DNA of 64,000 nucleotides from assembly GCF_025263565.1 (NCBI RefSeq), contig NZ_CP079867.1:1-64000 (forward strand), read 5' to 3'. The notes below the pieces were generated by a model that ran no database searches, was not told the DNA's origin, and saw nothing but the letters and a program-made list of their open reading frames with translations. The translations under genes were made by a program, and so were the position numbers. Source of the DNA: Mycobacterium sp. SMC-8 (GTDB lineage: Bacteria > Actinomycetota > Actinomycetes > Mycobacteriales > Mycobacteriaceae). Positions 27,901 through 35,728 of the stretch are shown piece after piece. Numbering within the stretch: position 1 is the stretch's first letter; every line of letters starts with the position of its first letter.

Positions 27901-30816
27901 GGCGGTGGAGAAGTAGATGTGGTTGCCGTGCACCCCTCGGGTGAGTGCGGTGTAGACCTGCTGGCGGGTGAGTTGATCGGAGCCCACGGTGTGGCAGCGG
28001 TAGCGGGCGGTCGCGCCCTGGGTGGCGTCGATGGTGCGGGCGTAGCCCAACGTGACGTGGGAGCGGACGTAGGAGGCGGGCAGCCGCAGGTGAGCGTTCG
28101 ACTCCAAGTGCGTGACGGTGATCGAGCCGTCCGGGTCGACCTCGGTGACTTCCCAGCGGTAGCCGTTGCGCACGAAATCCGTGGCGCCGAGGGCCAGGGT
28201 GCGATCGTTGTGTTTGGTGAACACGAGGTCCCCGACGCTGGCGCGGGCCCCGGCCATCAACACCGCTTCGATGCCGGGGGCGCGGCCACCGAGTTCGGTC
28301 AGCCGGTGCAGCCGGGCTCGGTCGTTGAGTTCAGAAACCAGCTCGTGGGTCGGCGCCAACAGCAGCGAGTGCTTGTCCTCAGCGATGTCGGCTTGCCATG
28401 CTTGGAACGCCATATCGGAGGCGGCGGCTTGGGTGCCGACATGCACGCGCTGGGCATCGAGATAGAACGCGATCCCTGACGGGTCGCCGTCGCGCAGCGC
28501 GAGACCGGCTTGGGCTTCGGAGGCTGAGGCGAACCGCATCACCTGGGACAAGGTGATCGCGCCATGTAGGTGGGCCAGGTCGCGCAGCACACCGCCGGCG
28601 CTGATCGAGGACAACTGTTTGTCATCTCCGACCAGGCGCACGCTGGCGCCGCGCGCCAGCGCGACTGCGATCATCGACGCCAGCGCCAACGTGCCGGCCT
28701 TGCCGGCTTCGTCGACGATGATCAAGGTGTTCTCATCGATCGCGTCGTACCACTGACGGGCTGGGTCGCCGGGGGAGATGTCGGGATTGTCGGTGAGCCA
28801 GTTGAACTTATCGAGGGTGTCACCGACTTCGACGTCGATCTCTTCACGCAACAATTGCGCGGCACTGGCGCTGGGGGACAACCCGATGACGGTGCCCCCG
28901 GCACCTTCCCAGGACCGGGCGAGTGCGGCCATGGCGGTGGTTTTTCCCGATCCTGCCGGGGCCAAGGCGAGCATGACGCGCTGCCCGCGGCACGCCATTT
29001 CGCGGACGAGTTGGGCTTGGCCGGCGTTGAGTTCGCGTCGGTGCGCGGCCTGGGCCAGTAGTTCGATTTCGACATCGGCGGCGGGCACGGTGCGGCCGTC
29101 GCGCAGTGTCGCGGCGGCCAGGATTTGCCGCTCAGCGGCCAGGATTTCGGGGCTGGTGTAGGTCTGCGATCCGGCTTGGCGATACACGCTGGACCCGTCG
29201 CGGCGGCGCAACACCGCGGGCTCACCGAGGTCGGTATCGGGACTGGATGCGTGCCGGACGCTGAGCGGTTCGCTCAGGGCGGCGTCAGTGATGAGTTCGG
29301 CGATGCCGTCGATTCCGGCGTGCCCGGTGACGCGGACCACCCGCAATGCTTCGGCCAGTACATGGGTGCGGTTCCAGGTGGCCCGCGCCGCGGAGACGGT
29401 GGCGATCACCTGGGCGGCGCGAGCGTTGATCCACCCTGCGGTGACCTCGGCCGGTGTCGTGGTGCGCCCGGCCAGTGAGCGGGCGATCATCGCGTTGACC
29501 GCTTCGTCGCTGCCCAGCAGGCCGACGGCTTGGGTGCGCCACTCTGCGCGTTGCTCGGCCAGCGAGCGGGGTTCGTGTTTGGCGTCGCGTGTGGCCAGGG
29601 TGGCTTGTTGGAACATCGCGATCGACTCCGGGGTGGTCGGCTCGCGGCCGTGGGCGGCCTGAAACTTCTTGGCCAGCACCGCATACTCGGCGTCGATGGC
29701 GGCCCGGCGCGAGGACCATAGCTCGTTGAGTTCGCGGCTGACGCCGACGACTTCGCGGACCTCGCGTTTGCCTTCGCGGGCATCGCCGCGGGCGGCGAAC
29801 CGCATCCCCAACACTTGGCCCAGGTAGGCCTCCAGGCGTGAGTTGTACAACTCCGATGCCGCGACCGTGGAGGCATACAGCGGGCGGCCATCGAGGGCGT
29901 ACCAGCGCGCGATGCCGTCGGTGCCGCGGGCGCGGACCTTGTTGGATATCGCGACGTGGGTGTGCAGACCGGGGTCCGAGGCGCGGGTATCGCGGTGCAG
30001 AAACTCGGCGGTGATGAACCCTTCGGTGTCGACTTGGGCGACGCCTTGGGCGCCGATGCGGGTGTAGGCGGCCTGATCTTGCAGGAAGTCCAGGGCGTCT
30101 TGGACGGCCTTGCTGTGGCATTCCTCGATCTGTTTGGCGATCGGCTCGGGGCACAGCGCGTACAGCGCGGACACACTTTTGACCGGGGTGAAGGTCATGT
30201 CATAGCCAGCGACCGAGGTGGTTTGGTCGCGGGTGCCGCGGGCGATGAACCCGGTCAGTTCACGCTCGTCCAAGGGTGCACGGCGGTGCTGTTCTTCGAA
30301 CATTTCGGTGGCGATGTCGGTGCGCATCTGCGCCCGTACCGACTCGTCAATGGCGGCGTTCCAGTGCGCACCGACCGACAGGTTGTGGTCGCGATACGCC
30401 TCAGCGAGGCGCTGCTGTAACTCGGTTTCGCCGGCGTTGACCCGGAACGGGCGACCGAGGGTGGTCGCGGTCAGCGCCGAGTTCTTGCGTGCCCCTTGGG
30501 CAATGAGTTGCTTGGTCAACGCCGAAGCGTTCGGGTGAACTCCCAGCCCGAACAGGGCCTTCATCTGGTCTTCGGTGACCTCGGAGCCCTCGGTCACCGA
30601 CCACAGCCGGTCCCCGGCGTCGGTGCGTGTCCAGTTGTCTGACCCGGCCGACAGTCCGGCCAGTCCGCGTCCGCCCCAGCGGCCCGGTGTCTCGCCCTTG
30701 GAGGAGTAGTAGTCGCCCAACGATTCCGGGCCGTGCGTGCGGTCGTGGGCAGCCACCTGCCGCACCAGGTACAAGTACCCGGAGCCAGCGGTGAGCTTGT
30801 GGATGCCCGCATTCAC
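24958..30816 (-). CDS. MobF-family relaxase-helicase (TrwC/TraI-like)
   Basis: 1952 residues starting at GTG 30816. The frame stays open about 580 bases further upstream, but only this start gives the typical N-terminus. The relaxase domain has catalytic Tyr candidates in YLYL (14-17) and DYYSSKGETPG (36-37), the stretch DMTFTPVKSVS (about 206), and the metal-binding His triad in HRDTRASDPGLHTH (H274, H285, H287). A RecD-like helicase follows with Walker A APAGSGKTT (about 620), Walker B LIIVDEAGKAG (about 700) and YTALTRG (about 957). The last 900 residues are largely helical and include a second, degenerate ATPase-like region. The enzyme nicks oriT and unwinds the transferred strand. Convergent with the DUF2510 gene. 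Confidence 0.92.
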   Translation of the reverse strand: MNAGIHKLTAGSGYLYLVRQVAAHDRTHGPESLGDYYSSKGETPGRWGGRGLAGLSAGSDNWTRTDAGDRLWSVTEGSEVTEDQMKALFGLGVHPNASALTKQLIAQGARKNSALTATTLGRPFRVNAGETELQQRLAEAYRDHNLSVGAHWNAAIDESVRAQMRTDIATEMFEEQHRRAPLDERELTGFIARGTRDQTTSVAGYDMTFTPVKSVSALYALCPEPIAKQIEECHSKAVQDALDFLQDQAAYTRIGAQGVAQVDTEGFITAEFLHRDTRASDPGLHTHVAISNKVRARGTDGIARWYALDGRPLYASTVAASELYNSRLEAYLGQVLGMRFAARGDAREGKREVREVVGVSRELNELWSSRRAAIDAEYAVLAKKFQAAHGREPTTPESIAMFQQATLATRDAKHEPRSLAEQRAEWRTQAVGLLGSDEAVNAMIARSLAGRTTTPAEVTAGWINARAAQVIATVSAARATWNRTHVLAEALRVVRVTGHAGIDGIAELITDAALSEPLSVRHASSPDTDLGEPAVLRRRDGSSVYRQAGSQTYTSPEILAAERQILAAATLRDGRTVPAADVEIELLAQAAHRRELNAGQAQLVREMACRGQRVMLALAPAGSGKTTAMAALARSWEGAGGTVIGLSPSASAAQLLREEIDVEVGDTLDKFNWLTDNPDISPGDPARQWYDAIDENTLIIVDEAGKAGTLALASMIAVALARGASVRLVGDDKQLSSISAGGVLRDLAHLHGAITLSQVMRFASASEAQAGLALRDGDPSGIAFYLDAQRVHVGTQAAASDMAFQAWQADIAEDKHSLLLAPTHELVSELNDRARLHRLTELGGRAPGIEAVLMAGARASVGDLVFTKHNDRTLALGATDFVRNGYRWEVTEVDPDGSITVTHLESNAHLRLPASYVRSHVTLGYARTIDATQGATARYRCHTVGSDQLTRQQVYTALTRGVHGNHIYFSTAEHDPHRVLSPKATHPDTAVDVLTRALGRDAAQVSATSAARAAADPAARLAAATQMYAHAVGTAAESRLSPAQHAELDSHAEKLVPGLTTATAWPVLRQHLALIAAAGIHPLKRLEKVVAAGGFDNAADPAAVIDWRLDPTGAHSGGAGPLPWLPAIPERLAADPQWNAYLSARAQRVTDLAAELAATARQWSAATAPRWARPLVGTDLELAADLAVYRAATAVEDNDTRIAGAEQYPARTRAAQRGLEHRAAELIGADATTNRYDTLIDSINPHIRHDPYWPQLAHHLAAAARTGVNITQLVRTVAAERPLPDELPAAALWWRLCGTLTPAALETANGGLRPDWLPDLHTVFGTELAETIAADPAFPALVSAIGNADPDQWTPRDLLHVAAEHLYDADAHLTHHLRPDEYARLLTYSIEVFTTADPYDHDIPLPEHEPLTPEEHEELTHLHPDIEDTPPRRQHAHDDVLADPNNLAAALGLDDYDLTEPTAPDEQLPPPEHADDYFNPDTGIDFDSLSTVRPSPAAALAAHRADVHALRARYAAADAQVRTLAAHVTAGGGPHVLAATDELRRMRAAADADRPFLARVEAVLDQWHQAEATYAEALELINHARTELDTVRADPDADPLDIASATQNLNFLTSYQLPPTSPAEQFHPAFTEATAARAAAAGGSEHIVTHADADALLRRCRADDDTLLARHRADRAALRDQLHRAELAAAQAFARAQRSTAEHITELLPRIDTELRVLDAAGQHAFQERLPISEHPDIDTDRLRRLTDAPFVLTAAHASDRTTLLPMMRHLDRAAHDAGRPLIWAAPATICDNPDLSPIATTVIDAANLELNDSAPGTIVVIDRAEHLSPETIAELTETAATAHARIILLDTNTATWPPPPAAPLLKLLHTELRWSPVLTAATGRVNHYDASPDSNAALTQAAGLNPDQHTPAITAALQRHRKAQQRNTTAHDLHTRMWNAAHRDEGFSRGG

Positions 30817-31054
30817 CTGCCCAGCGCACCGATTTCTCACGACGAATCCAAGGCTGCTTTCCGCCGCCCCCGAACGGGCCGTGACCAAACCGTGACCTAA
30901 GTGCAAGAGGTGTGTGGGACCAAACCAGGCTGGAAAGCAACGATGCAGGTGAACGGGGGTGAGACGATGGTGAGGGTGACATCGGGGGTGAGTGGGTGGC
31001 GTGGGAGGAAAGGAAGCGTGATTGCGTCGTAAGGGATGGCTAGCATCCGGAAAC
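30817..31054. other. Divergent intergenic region, candidate oriT
   Basis: 238 bases between the relaxase start and the divergent coiled-coil accessory gene, where oriT is expected in MobF systems. It contains a direct repeat CCGTGACC at 30879-30886 and 30890-30897 (11 bp apart, same helix face) and several GGTGA repeats around 30950-30995. No nick site can be named from sequence alone. Confidence 0.4.
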
Positions 31055-31669
31055 ATGGCTAAAGCAACGACGAAACATGCAGTGAAGCAGCGGGTTCTGG
31101 AGGCGCGGCGCGCCGAGAAGGCCGCGCGGGAGGCGCGGGAGGCGGCCATTGTCGATGGTCTGTCGGAGTTTCTCGCGGAGGTGGACCGTGCGGCGGCGGT
31201 GGGGATGAAGCTCGAAGAGCAGGTGGCGGCGGCGCGGGAGAAGGCGGCCGAACGTGTCGAGCGGATTGAACGGGAGACCGAGGAACGGATCGCGAAGTTG
31301 GCCGAAGCGGCGCGGGAGGAAACGGCGCGGTGTGAGCGGGCGGCCGGAGAGGCTGTGATGCGGCTACGGGGGCAGGGTGAGACGGTGGCGGCCATTGCGA
31401 GTCAGACGGGGCAGAGCCAGAACCGGGTGCGTGACTTAGGCAAGCTGGCGGTCGGCGCGCAGGATGCAGCTGCGGCAGCGAGTGACCAGGACGGGGCGCA
31501 GGCGGGGGACGCTGGGGCCGTGGAGCCCGCGGGAGCCGGCGCTGAGGCCGCCGCGGTGGTGTCGACCAGTGGAGTGGATGCAGGCACTGCTGGGGGACAG
31601 CTGGGCGACAGCGAGACGGCCGACGCTGAGGAGCTGACGGTCAGCGCGGCCGCGAGCCTGAGCGCGTAG
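31055..31669 (+). CDS. Coiled-coil protein with HTH-like segment, possible relaxosome accessory
   Basis: 204 residues from ATG 31055. Residues 5-105 are almost wholly charged heptads (LEARRAEKAAREAREAA, EKAAERVERIERETEERIAK), a long coiled coil. A helix-turn-helix-like stretch follows (GETVAAIASQTGQSQNRVRD, about 110-130), then an Ala/Gly-rich disordered tail. It is divergent from the relaxase gene across the candidate oriT, which suggests a DNA-binding accessory that helps assemble the relaxosome or controls relaxase expression. No named family recognised. Confidence 0.65.
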   Translation: MAKATTKHAVKQRVLEARRAEKAAREAREAAIVDGLSEFLAEVDRAAAVGMKLEEQVAAAREKAAERVERIERETEERIAKLAEAAREETARCERAAGEAVMRLRGQGETVAAIASQTGQSQNRVRDLGKLAVGAQDAAAAASDQDGAQAGDAGAVEPAGAGAEAAAVVSTSGVDAGTAGGQLGDSETADAEELTVSAAASLSA

Positions 31670-31682
31670 GGAGGTTCCACGG

Positions 31683-32210
31683 GTGGGCGCGTTGGCGCGG
31701 GAGTTTGCGGTTGATCCGGTACGCGACATATCTGAGGTGGCAAGGTTTTTCAGCCACGTCGTCGCGGGGCCGGGTCGCCAAGACTGCTGGCTGTGGACCG
31801 GCGCGATCGGTGATGACGGCTACGGTCGGTTCGCGATTCGCCGCGATGGCAGGCTGCGCATGGTGCGTCCACCACGGTATGCCCTTGCGGTGGCGGCAGG
31901 CGGTGCGGCACTCGATGGGTACGTGCGGGCGCTGCACGAGTGTGATGTACCGATGTGTGTTCGAGTGATCACTGCCGAAGAGTTGCGCGGCGGGGTGCGG
32001 CCTCATGTGGTCGGCGGGACGCAGCGGGAGAACATGGAGAGAATGGCGAGGGCGCGACGCGGCGGGGGATCGCCTGCGGTGATCGCGCGCCAGGCTGGCG
32101 TCAAGGCCCGGCGGGAGCAGGCGCTGGCCCTGCGTGCGGCGGTACGTTCCGGCTGGAACAGCGAAGCGGTGGAGGCGGCGCTGTTGGGCGGCCAGCCTCG
32201 CCTGTGGTGA
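31683..32210 (+). CDS. HNH-like protein with degraded active-site motif
   Basis: 175 residues from GTG 31683, preceded by GGGAGG. The sequence follows the HNH/intron-type endonuclease pattern: CWLWTGAIGDDGYGRFAIRR, then ALHECDVPMCV, then VGGTQRENMERMARARR. In active relatives the middle part reads H.CD.P.C..P.HL; the first His is present, but the second conserved P.H is replaced here by RVITAEELRGG. The usual HR.A segment before it is PPRYALA. The fold is probably kept while nuclease activity may be lost, leaving a DNA-binding protein. A hairpin follows. Confidence 0.6.
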   Translation: MGALAREFAVDPVRDISEVARFFSHVVAGPGRQDCWLWTGAIGDDGYGRFAIRRDGRLRMVRPPRYALAVAAGGAALDGYVRALHECDVPMCVRVITAEELRGGVRPHVVGGTQRENMERMARARRGGGSPAVIARQAGVKARREQALALRAAVRSGWNSEAVEAALLGGQPRLW

Positions 32211-32240
32211 GCCCTCGGTAGTCGTACTCCGCGCGGTGGT

Positions 32241-32274
32241 CTGCGGGACCGGCCCTGGGTGGGCGGTCCCGCAG
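32241..32274. terminator. Perfect 11-bp hairpin between convergent genes
   Basis: CTGCGGGACCG and CGGTCCCGCAG form a perfect 11-bp stem with a 12-nt loop, placed between the 3' ends of the HNH-like gene (+) and the 32296-32523 gene (-). It probably terminates transcription from both sides. Confidence 0.7.
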
Positions 32275-32295
32275 GCGGTGGCGTGGGGCCTGGCG

Positions 32296-32523
32296 TTATT
32301 GGTCGGCGGTGATGGCGATGAAAGCCTCGGCGTCGGTGAGGTAGTGATCGGCGTGGCGGGTCTGATCGGTGGTGGCGTCGTTGGCCAGGAGAACGGTGAC
32401 GGCGTAATCGCGGGCCGAGAGGGCGTACTGGCGGCGGTGGGGATCGTCGGTGGCGGCGACGGCGGCGGCGATGTCGGCGCGGGCGTAGGCCAGTGCCGCG
32501 GTGGTGGTGGGGATGGCCATCAT
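32296..32523 (-). CDS. Small helical protein, unknown
   Basis: 75 residues starting MMAIPTTT, with GGAG seven bases upstream of ATG 32523. The product is helical (ALAYARADIAAAVAAT, RQYALSARDYAVTVLLAND) without membrane segments. It follows another small gene on the same strand (32555-32839) and probably shares a transcript with it. No family recognised. Confidence 0.5.
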   Translation of the reverse strand: MMAIPTTTAALAYARADIAAAVAATDDPHRRQYALSARDYAVTVLLANDATTDQTRHADHYLTDAEAFIAITADQ

Positions 32524-32554
32524 GGTTCTCCGTTCGTGCGGGGGGTCGCGGATG

Positions 32555-32839
32555 TCAGCGAAGGTTCGCCAGGTGGTGGTTGAGGCGAGCGGCGACGTCA
32601 CGGGCGCGGGTGTGTGGGTCGAGCGGATCGAAGTCGGTGCTGTAGGCGATCAGGCGTGGCCCGCTGGGCGTCCACAGGTTCACGTCCCCGAGTTCGGTTG
32701 CGTAGAAGGGGTTATGAGCCTCGGGCCGCTGCTGGTGGTGAGTGGGGGTGATCCCGTCGCGGTGGTAGGCGTGAATGCGGGCGGCGGTCAGGGGGAGGGC
32801 GATGGGGCGCCCTGGGGTGGCGGCGTGCTGTTCGGTCAT
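32555..32839 (-). CDS. Small protein, unknown
   Basis: 94 residues beginning MTEQHAATPG at ATG 32839, preceded by GGAGG at the correct distance. It contains PFYATELGDVNLWTPSGPRLIAYSTDFDPLD, which looks like a folded beta-rich core, and a helical end (ARDVAARLNHHLANL). It lies downstream of the C5 methylase on the same strand, but a strong hairpin at 32883-32919 separates them. No family recognised. Confidence 0.55.
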   Translation of the reverse strand: MTEQHAATPGRPIALPLTAARIHAYHRDGITPTHHQQRPEAHNPFYATELGDVNLWTPSGPRLIAYSTDFDPLDPHTRARDVAARLNHHLANLR

Positions 32840-32882
32840 CGGAATCCTCCGTGGGTTTGGGGCGGGGGCTGGCCCGGGTGGT

Positions 32883-32919
32883 GCACTGCCGGGAGACGGG
32901 TGCGTTCTCCCGGCAGTGC
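32883..32919 (-). terminator. Perfect 14-bp hairpin after the C5 methylase gene
   Basis: GCACTGCCGGGAGA and TCTCCCGGCAGTGC form a perfect 14-bp GC-rich stem with a 9-nt loop, beginning seven bases past the methylase stop codon on the - strand. There is no T-run, which is common for mycobacterial intrinsic terminators. Confidence 0.8.
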
Positions 32920-32925
32920 GGGCTG

Positions 32926-34467
32926 TCAGGTGGTGACGGTGGCGGCTTCGCCGGTCAGGGTTTCCACGACCAGTCCGACGAGATCGCGGGCGGCCGGTGG
33001 GGTGACGGCGTTGCCTGCCAGGCGGACTTGCTCGCGGCGGGTGCCGAGCATGCGGTAGTCGGTGGGGAAGTCCATCGCGGCGGTGATTTCGCGGGGCTCC
33101 AGCATCCGGAAGAACACGTCGTTGATGTCGATGTGCTGTGGCGGTGCGGGGGCAGGTCCGCTGGTGATCAAGCTGTGGCGCTCGACGGTGGTGACGGTCG
33201 GCAGTGCCTCGTCGGCAGGGGTGCTGCCGCCTTTGCCGTAGTAGCTCGTGATCAGGGGCCGGGGCTCGGTGGGGTTCCACCGTCCGTGGAACACGTCGCC
33301 ACGCGTGACGGGGGCGTAGACCAGGCCGTGGTGGTTACCGGATGCGGTGACCGTCGAGAGTGCCTCGGTGGTGCAGCGGGCATCGCTGGAGCCGCCGCGC
33401 AGTTCGGCGATGAAGGGCGCGAAGGCGATGCCGTCGTTCTCGCGGGTGGTCCGGGTGGCGATGGGCTGGTCGACGGCGACGGCCTCGTTGCGCCAGGTGC
33501 CTCCGGTCGGAACCAGCAGCGCGGTCTCACTGCGCGTGGTCATGGTCCGTGTCGGTTGGTCGACCGGGGCGGCGCTCTTGCCGTCGCGTCCTTCAACGGG
33601 TACCAGCATGGGCTGCCAGTAACGCTCGATTCCGGCGGCGATGCGAGCCATGGTCTTATCGGCCAGGGGGCGGGTGCGCTCACCGATGCGCGTGCCGGTC
33701 AGCGACCAGTCGATGATGTCGGCGGCCGGGCGGTAGGTCGGCTCGATCACCTGGTTGCGGCACGAGACGTTGGGGCAGCGGTAGACGTACTGGGCGCGGT
33801 ACTTACCCCACGGTGCGCGGTCGGTGCGCTTGAAGCTTTGGACGGCGCGGACCGGTCCGCAGTCGGGGCACACCGCGTAAGGGGACACGACGCGTTTGAC
33901 GTCGGGGCGGGGATCGCCGGCGCGGGTGAAGATCGCGTAGAACCGGTCTCGCGACTGGGGGGCACCGCGACCGAGCAGCTGCGCATGCATGGAGTTCAGG
34001 TAGACCATCTGGCCGACGTAGCCGATGGATTCCATTGCCATGCGCCACGCTTGAAAGGGCGGCCAGAACACCACGTCGACCACGTTCTCCACGATCACGG
34101 CGCGGTACATGTGGTACTCGGAGAACCGCACGACATCCCACATGGTGGCGCGGGAGCGCTCGGCGGCGGCCTCGGGAAGGATCTCGCCGAACAGATCCGG
34201 TTGGGCGTCTTGACGTTTACGGCCCTGGGCGATGCTGTGTTTGGTGCAGCTCGGGCTGGCCCACAGCAGGTCGGTGGTGGGGAACAGGCGCGGGTCGATC
34301 TGGGAGAGGTCGGCCTGAATGTGGTCGGTGTCAGGGTGATTGGCGCTGTGGGTCTCGATGGCCCTGTCCCAGTGGTTACTGGCGACCGTGGCGACAACGT
34401 TGTTGATCATCACAGCGCCAGCGGTGGAGCCTCCTGCGCCGCAGTAGAGGTCGGTGATCGTCAGCAT
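32926..34467 (-). CDS. C5-cytosine DNA methyltransferase
   Basis: 513 residues with the ordered motifs of the family: I DLYCGAGG (6-13); IV with the catalytic Cys as SPSC (71-74), where most members have PC preceded by Pro; VI VENV (126-129); VIII QSRDR (171-175); IX MLEPREITAAMDFP; and X GNAVTPPAARDL near the end. Between VIII and IX, CPDC (200-203) and CPNVSC (231-236) form a probable zinc site, and a long variable region should hold the target-recognition part. No restriction gene is adjacent, so it is an orphan methylase, perhaps protecting the plasmid from host restriction. The promoter carries two copies of the 18-bp motif. Confidence 0.9.
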   Translation of the reverse strand: MLTITDLYCGAGGSTAGAVMINNVVATVASNHWDRAIETHSANHPDTDHIQADLSQIDPRLFPTTDLLWASPSCTKHSIAQGRKRQDAQPDLFGEILPEAAAERSRATMWDVVRFSEYHMYRAVIVENVVDVVFWPPFQAWRMAMESIGYVGQMVYLNSMHAQLLGRGAPQSRDRFYAIFTRAGDPRPDVKRVVSPYAVCPDCGPVRAVQSFKRTDRAPWGKYRAQYVYRCPNVSCRNQVIEPTYRPAADIIDWSLTGTRIGERTRPLADKTMARIAAGIERYWQPMLVPVEGRDGKSAAPVDQPTRTMTTRSETALLVPTGGTWRNEAVAVDQPIATRTTRENDGIAFAPFIAELRGGSSDARCTTEALSTVTASGNHHGLVYAPVTRGDVFHGRWNPTEPRPLITSYYGKGGSTPADEALPTVTTVERHSLITSGPAPAPPQHIDINDVFFRMLEPREITAAMDFPTDYRMLGTRREQVRLAGNAVTPPAARDLVGLVVETLTGEAATVTT

Positions 34468-34491
34468 GGGGTGGTCCTCTCAACAATGGGT

Positions 34492-34533
34492 GATGGCTAT
34501 AGCCTACCATGCAATGGATGGTTATAGCCATCC
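34492..34533. promoter_or_regulatory. Two copies of the CTATAG operator motif upstream of the C5 methylase
   Basis: GATGGCTATAGCCTACC (from 34492) and GGATGGTTATAGCCATCC (34516-34533) lie about 25-65 bases before the methylase ATG. The second is an almost perfect palindrome. On the - strand the core reads CTATAAC or CTATAGC, a good -10 box, so a bound protein would block RNA polymerase. Related copies lie at 35427, 43732, 43756, 46679 and 46704. Confidence 0.7.
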
Positions 34534-34555
34534 GGGATCAAAGTGGGCTTGGTGG

Positions 34556-35104
34556 CTAGATCAGCTGGTCGAACAGGTCGAGTTGGGCACCTGCGTCGAG
34601 GTCGAGGACGCGCCACAGGAGGGCACGGGTCTGGTCGCGCATCTCTGTGGTGCGGCGGTAATGCTCGCGGTCTTCGTCGTCGGTGGGGTGGTAGCGGGGG
34701 CACGGTCCGCTGTGGGCGTTGCGGGCCGTGTGGGCGTAGGGGCAGCGGCACCACTGCCATGTGCGCATCTGCTCTTTCCGGGTGGCGGTGAGCAGGTCGG
34801 TGATCTGGTCGCGCATCGCGGGGGACAGCGCCTGGCCGATTCGTTGAATCTGAGCGGCAGTGACCGTGACGCGGACGGGTCCGCAGCCGGGGCGCGGGCT
34901 GATGAACTTCGAGCCGACGGTCCAGTAACTGGTCATCCAGTCGGGTGCGCCGTGAGGGGCGGTCGGTCCGCTGGCGCCACCCGCGCGGGCCAGCAGGGAT
35001 CGCAGTGCGCGTTCCTCGAGGAATGCGTCGAGTAGCGCGGTGGTCGATGATCTGCCGACGAACGCCAGGAGGTGGCGTTGGTCGGGTGTCAGCGTGGGGC
35101 GCAT
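34556..35104 (-). CDS. Plasmid protein of unknown function
   Basis: 182 residues from ATG 35104. A conserved-looking cluster CRCPYAHTARNAHSGPC with CPRYHP may bind a metal. Other segments are helical (LLDAFLEERALRSLLARA, QIQRIGQALSPAMRDQITDLL). It lies 34 bases downstream of nrdH copy 2 on the same strand and probably shares its promoter. An upstream ATG at 35161 is possible but would overlap nrdH. No family recognised. Confidence 0.55.
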   Translation of the reverse strand: MRPTLTPDQRHLLAFVGRSSTTALLDAFLEERALRSLLARAGGASGPTAPHGAPDWMTSYWTVGSKFISPRPGCGPVRVTVTAAQIQRIGQALSPAMRDQITDLLTATRKEQMRTWQWCRCPYAHTARNAHSGPCPRYHPTDDEDREHYRRTTEMRDQTRALLWRVLDLDAGAQLDLFDQLI

Positions 35105-35138
35105 GAGCACGGCCCGACGGGGCTGTGGAGGCGGGTGC

Positions 35139-35405
35139 TCATGCGGGTAGTGCCGTTGCATCGGATGCGGATACCGCACGGTTGCCGGCGGCCTTGATGC
35201 GGTCGGGCCGGAAGCCGCTCCAGTGCTCATCGCCGGCCACTACGACGGGGGCTTGCAGGTAGCCCAGGGCCATCACGTAGTCGCGGGCCTCGGCATCGAC
35301 GCTGATGTCAATCTTCGCGTAGGTGATGCCCGCTTTGTCGAGCGCCTTGAACGTCGCGGTGCACTGCACGCAGTTGGGCTTGGTGTACACGGTGAGGGTG
35401 GACAT
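35139..35405 (-). CDS. nrdH: NrdH-type glutaredoxin-like protein (copy 2)
   Basis: 88 residues, nearly identical to the product at 21696-21947 over the first 68 residues, with the same CVQC redox site and WSGFRPDRI. The C-terminus differs (KAAGNRAVSASDATALPA). An AAAGGCAGG sequence lies upstream of ATG 35405. The promoter carries the CTATAG motif, which the other copy lacks, so the two copies appear to be regulated differently. Again no ribonucleotide reductase gene is near. Confidence 0.9.
   Translation of the reverse strand: MSTLTVYTKPNCVQCTATFKALDKAGITYAKIDISVDAEARDYVMALGYLQAPVVVAGDEHWSGFRPDRIKAAGNRAVSASDATALPA
35196..35395. repeat. 200-bp inverted repeat, copy B (nrdH core)
   Basis: Reverse-complement match of 21706-21905, same length and with few substitutions. 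The match ends within both coding regions, so the C-terminal codons of the two genes diverge abruptly. This points to duplication of the gene core or to gene conversion. Confidence 0.85.
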
Positions 35406-35426
35406 CGCGGGCCTGCCTTTCTAAGT

Positions 35427-35444
35427 GGATGGTTATAGCCTACC
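35427..35444. promoter_or_regulatory. CTATAG operator motif upstream of nrdH copy 2
   Basis: GGATGGTTATAGCCTACC, 22 bases before the nrdH ATG on the - strand. The left flank CTAAGT is shared with the copy at 46679. On the - strand the core reads CTATAAC, matching a -10 box. Confidence 0.7.
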
Positions 35445-35445
35445 A

Positions 35446-35728
35446 GTAGGGTTGGGGATAGTCAACTGGAAGACGGCTTTGAACTGGCCTTTATCTACGC
35501 CCAAGTCAGCGACGGGCTCGACGCGAGCAGGGATGCGATGTCCGCGTGCTTCTTCTGATCCAGGCGTAGTTGTCCTGACGCGAGCACCGCTGAGGCCGAC
35601 CGGATCGTCGCAAGCGCGGGAGGGGCCCTGAGTGCATGACCGGCCAGCCCAGCGCGATCCCTCGACAGGGCCGACGGTGACACCGCTGTGACCAGAGGCG
35701 GCAGGGTCGCCCTTGCTACGGTTTCGGG
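35446..35728. other. Intergenic region without a supported gene
   Basis: Between the nrdH promoter and the regulator at 35729. Two short open frames (+ 35425-35631, - 35495-35683) have no ribosome binding site or recognisable content. The last 20 bases contain TGCTACGGT, a possible extended -10 box six bases before the next ATG. Confidence 0.4.

Noticed and set aside
30817..31395. 5' extension of the relaxase frame by 193 codons
   Set aside because: The extension is Arg/Ser/Ala-rich, runs antisense to the coiled-coil gene, and the GTG at 30816 begins a typical relaxase N-terminus.
32851..34527. 558-codon + strand frame opposite the C5 methylase
   Set aside because: The - strand has all methylase motifs; the + product is low-complexity Gly/Val/Asp.
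35495..35683. 61-codon - strand frame in the gap before the XRE gene
   Set aside because: No ribosome binding site, weak start (GTG) and no recognisable content.
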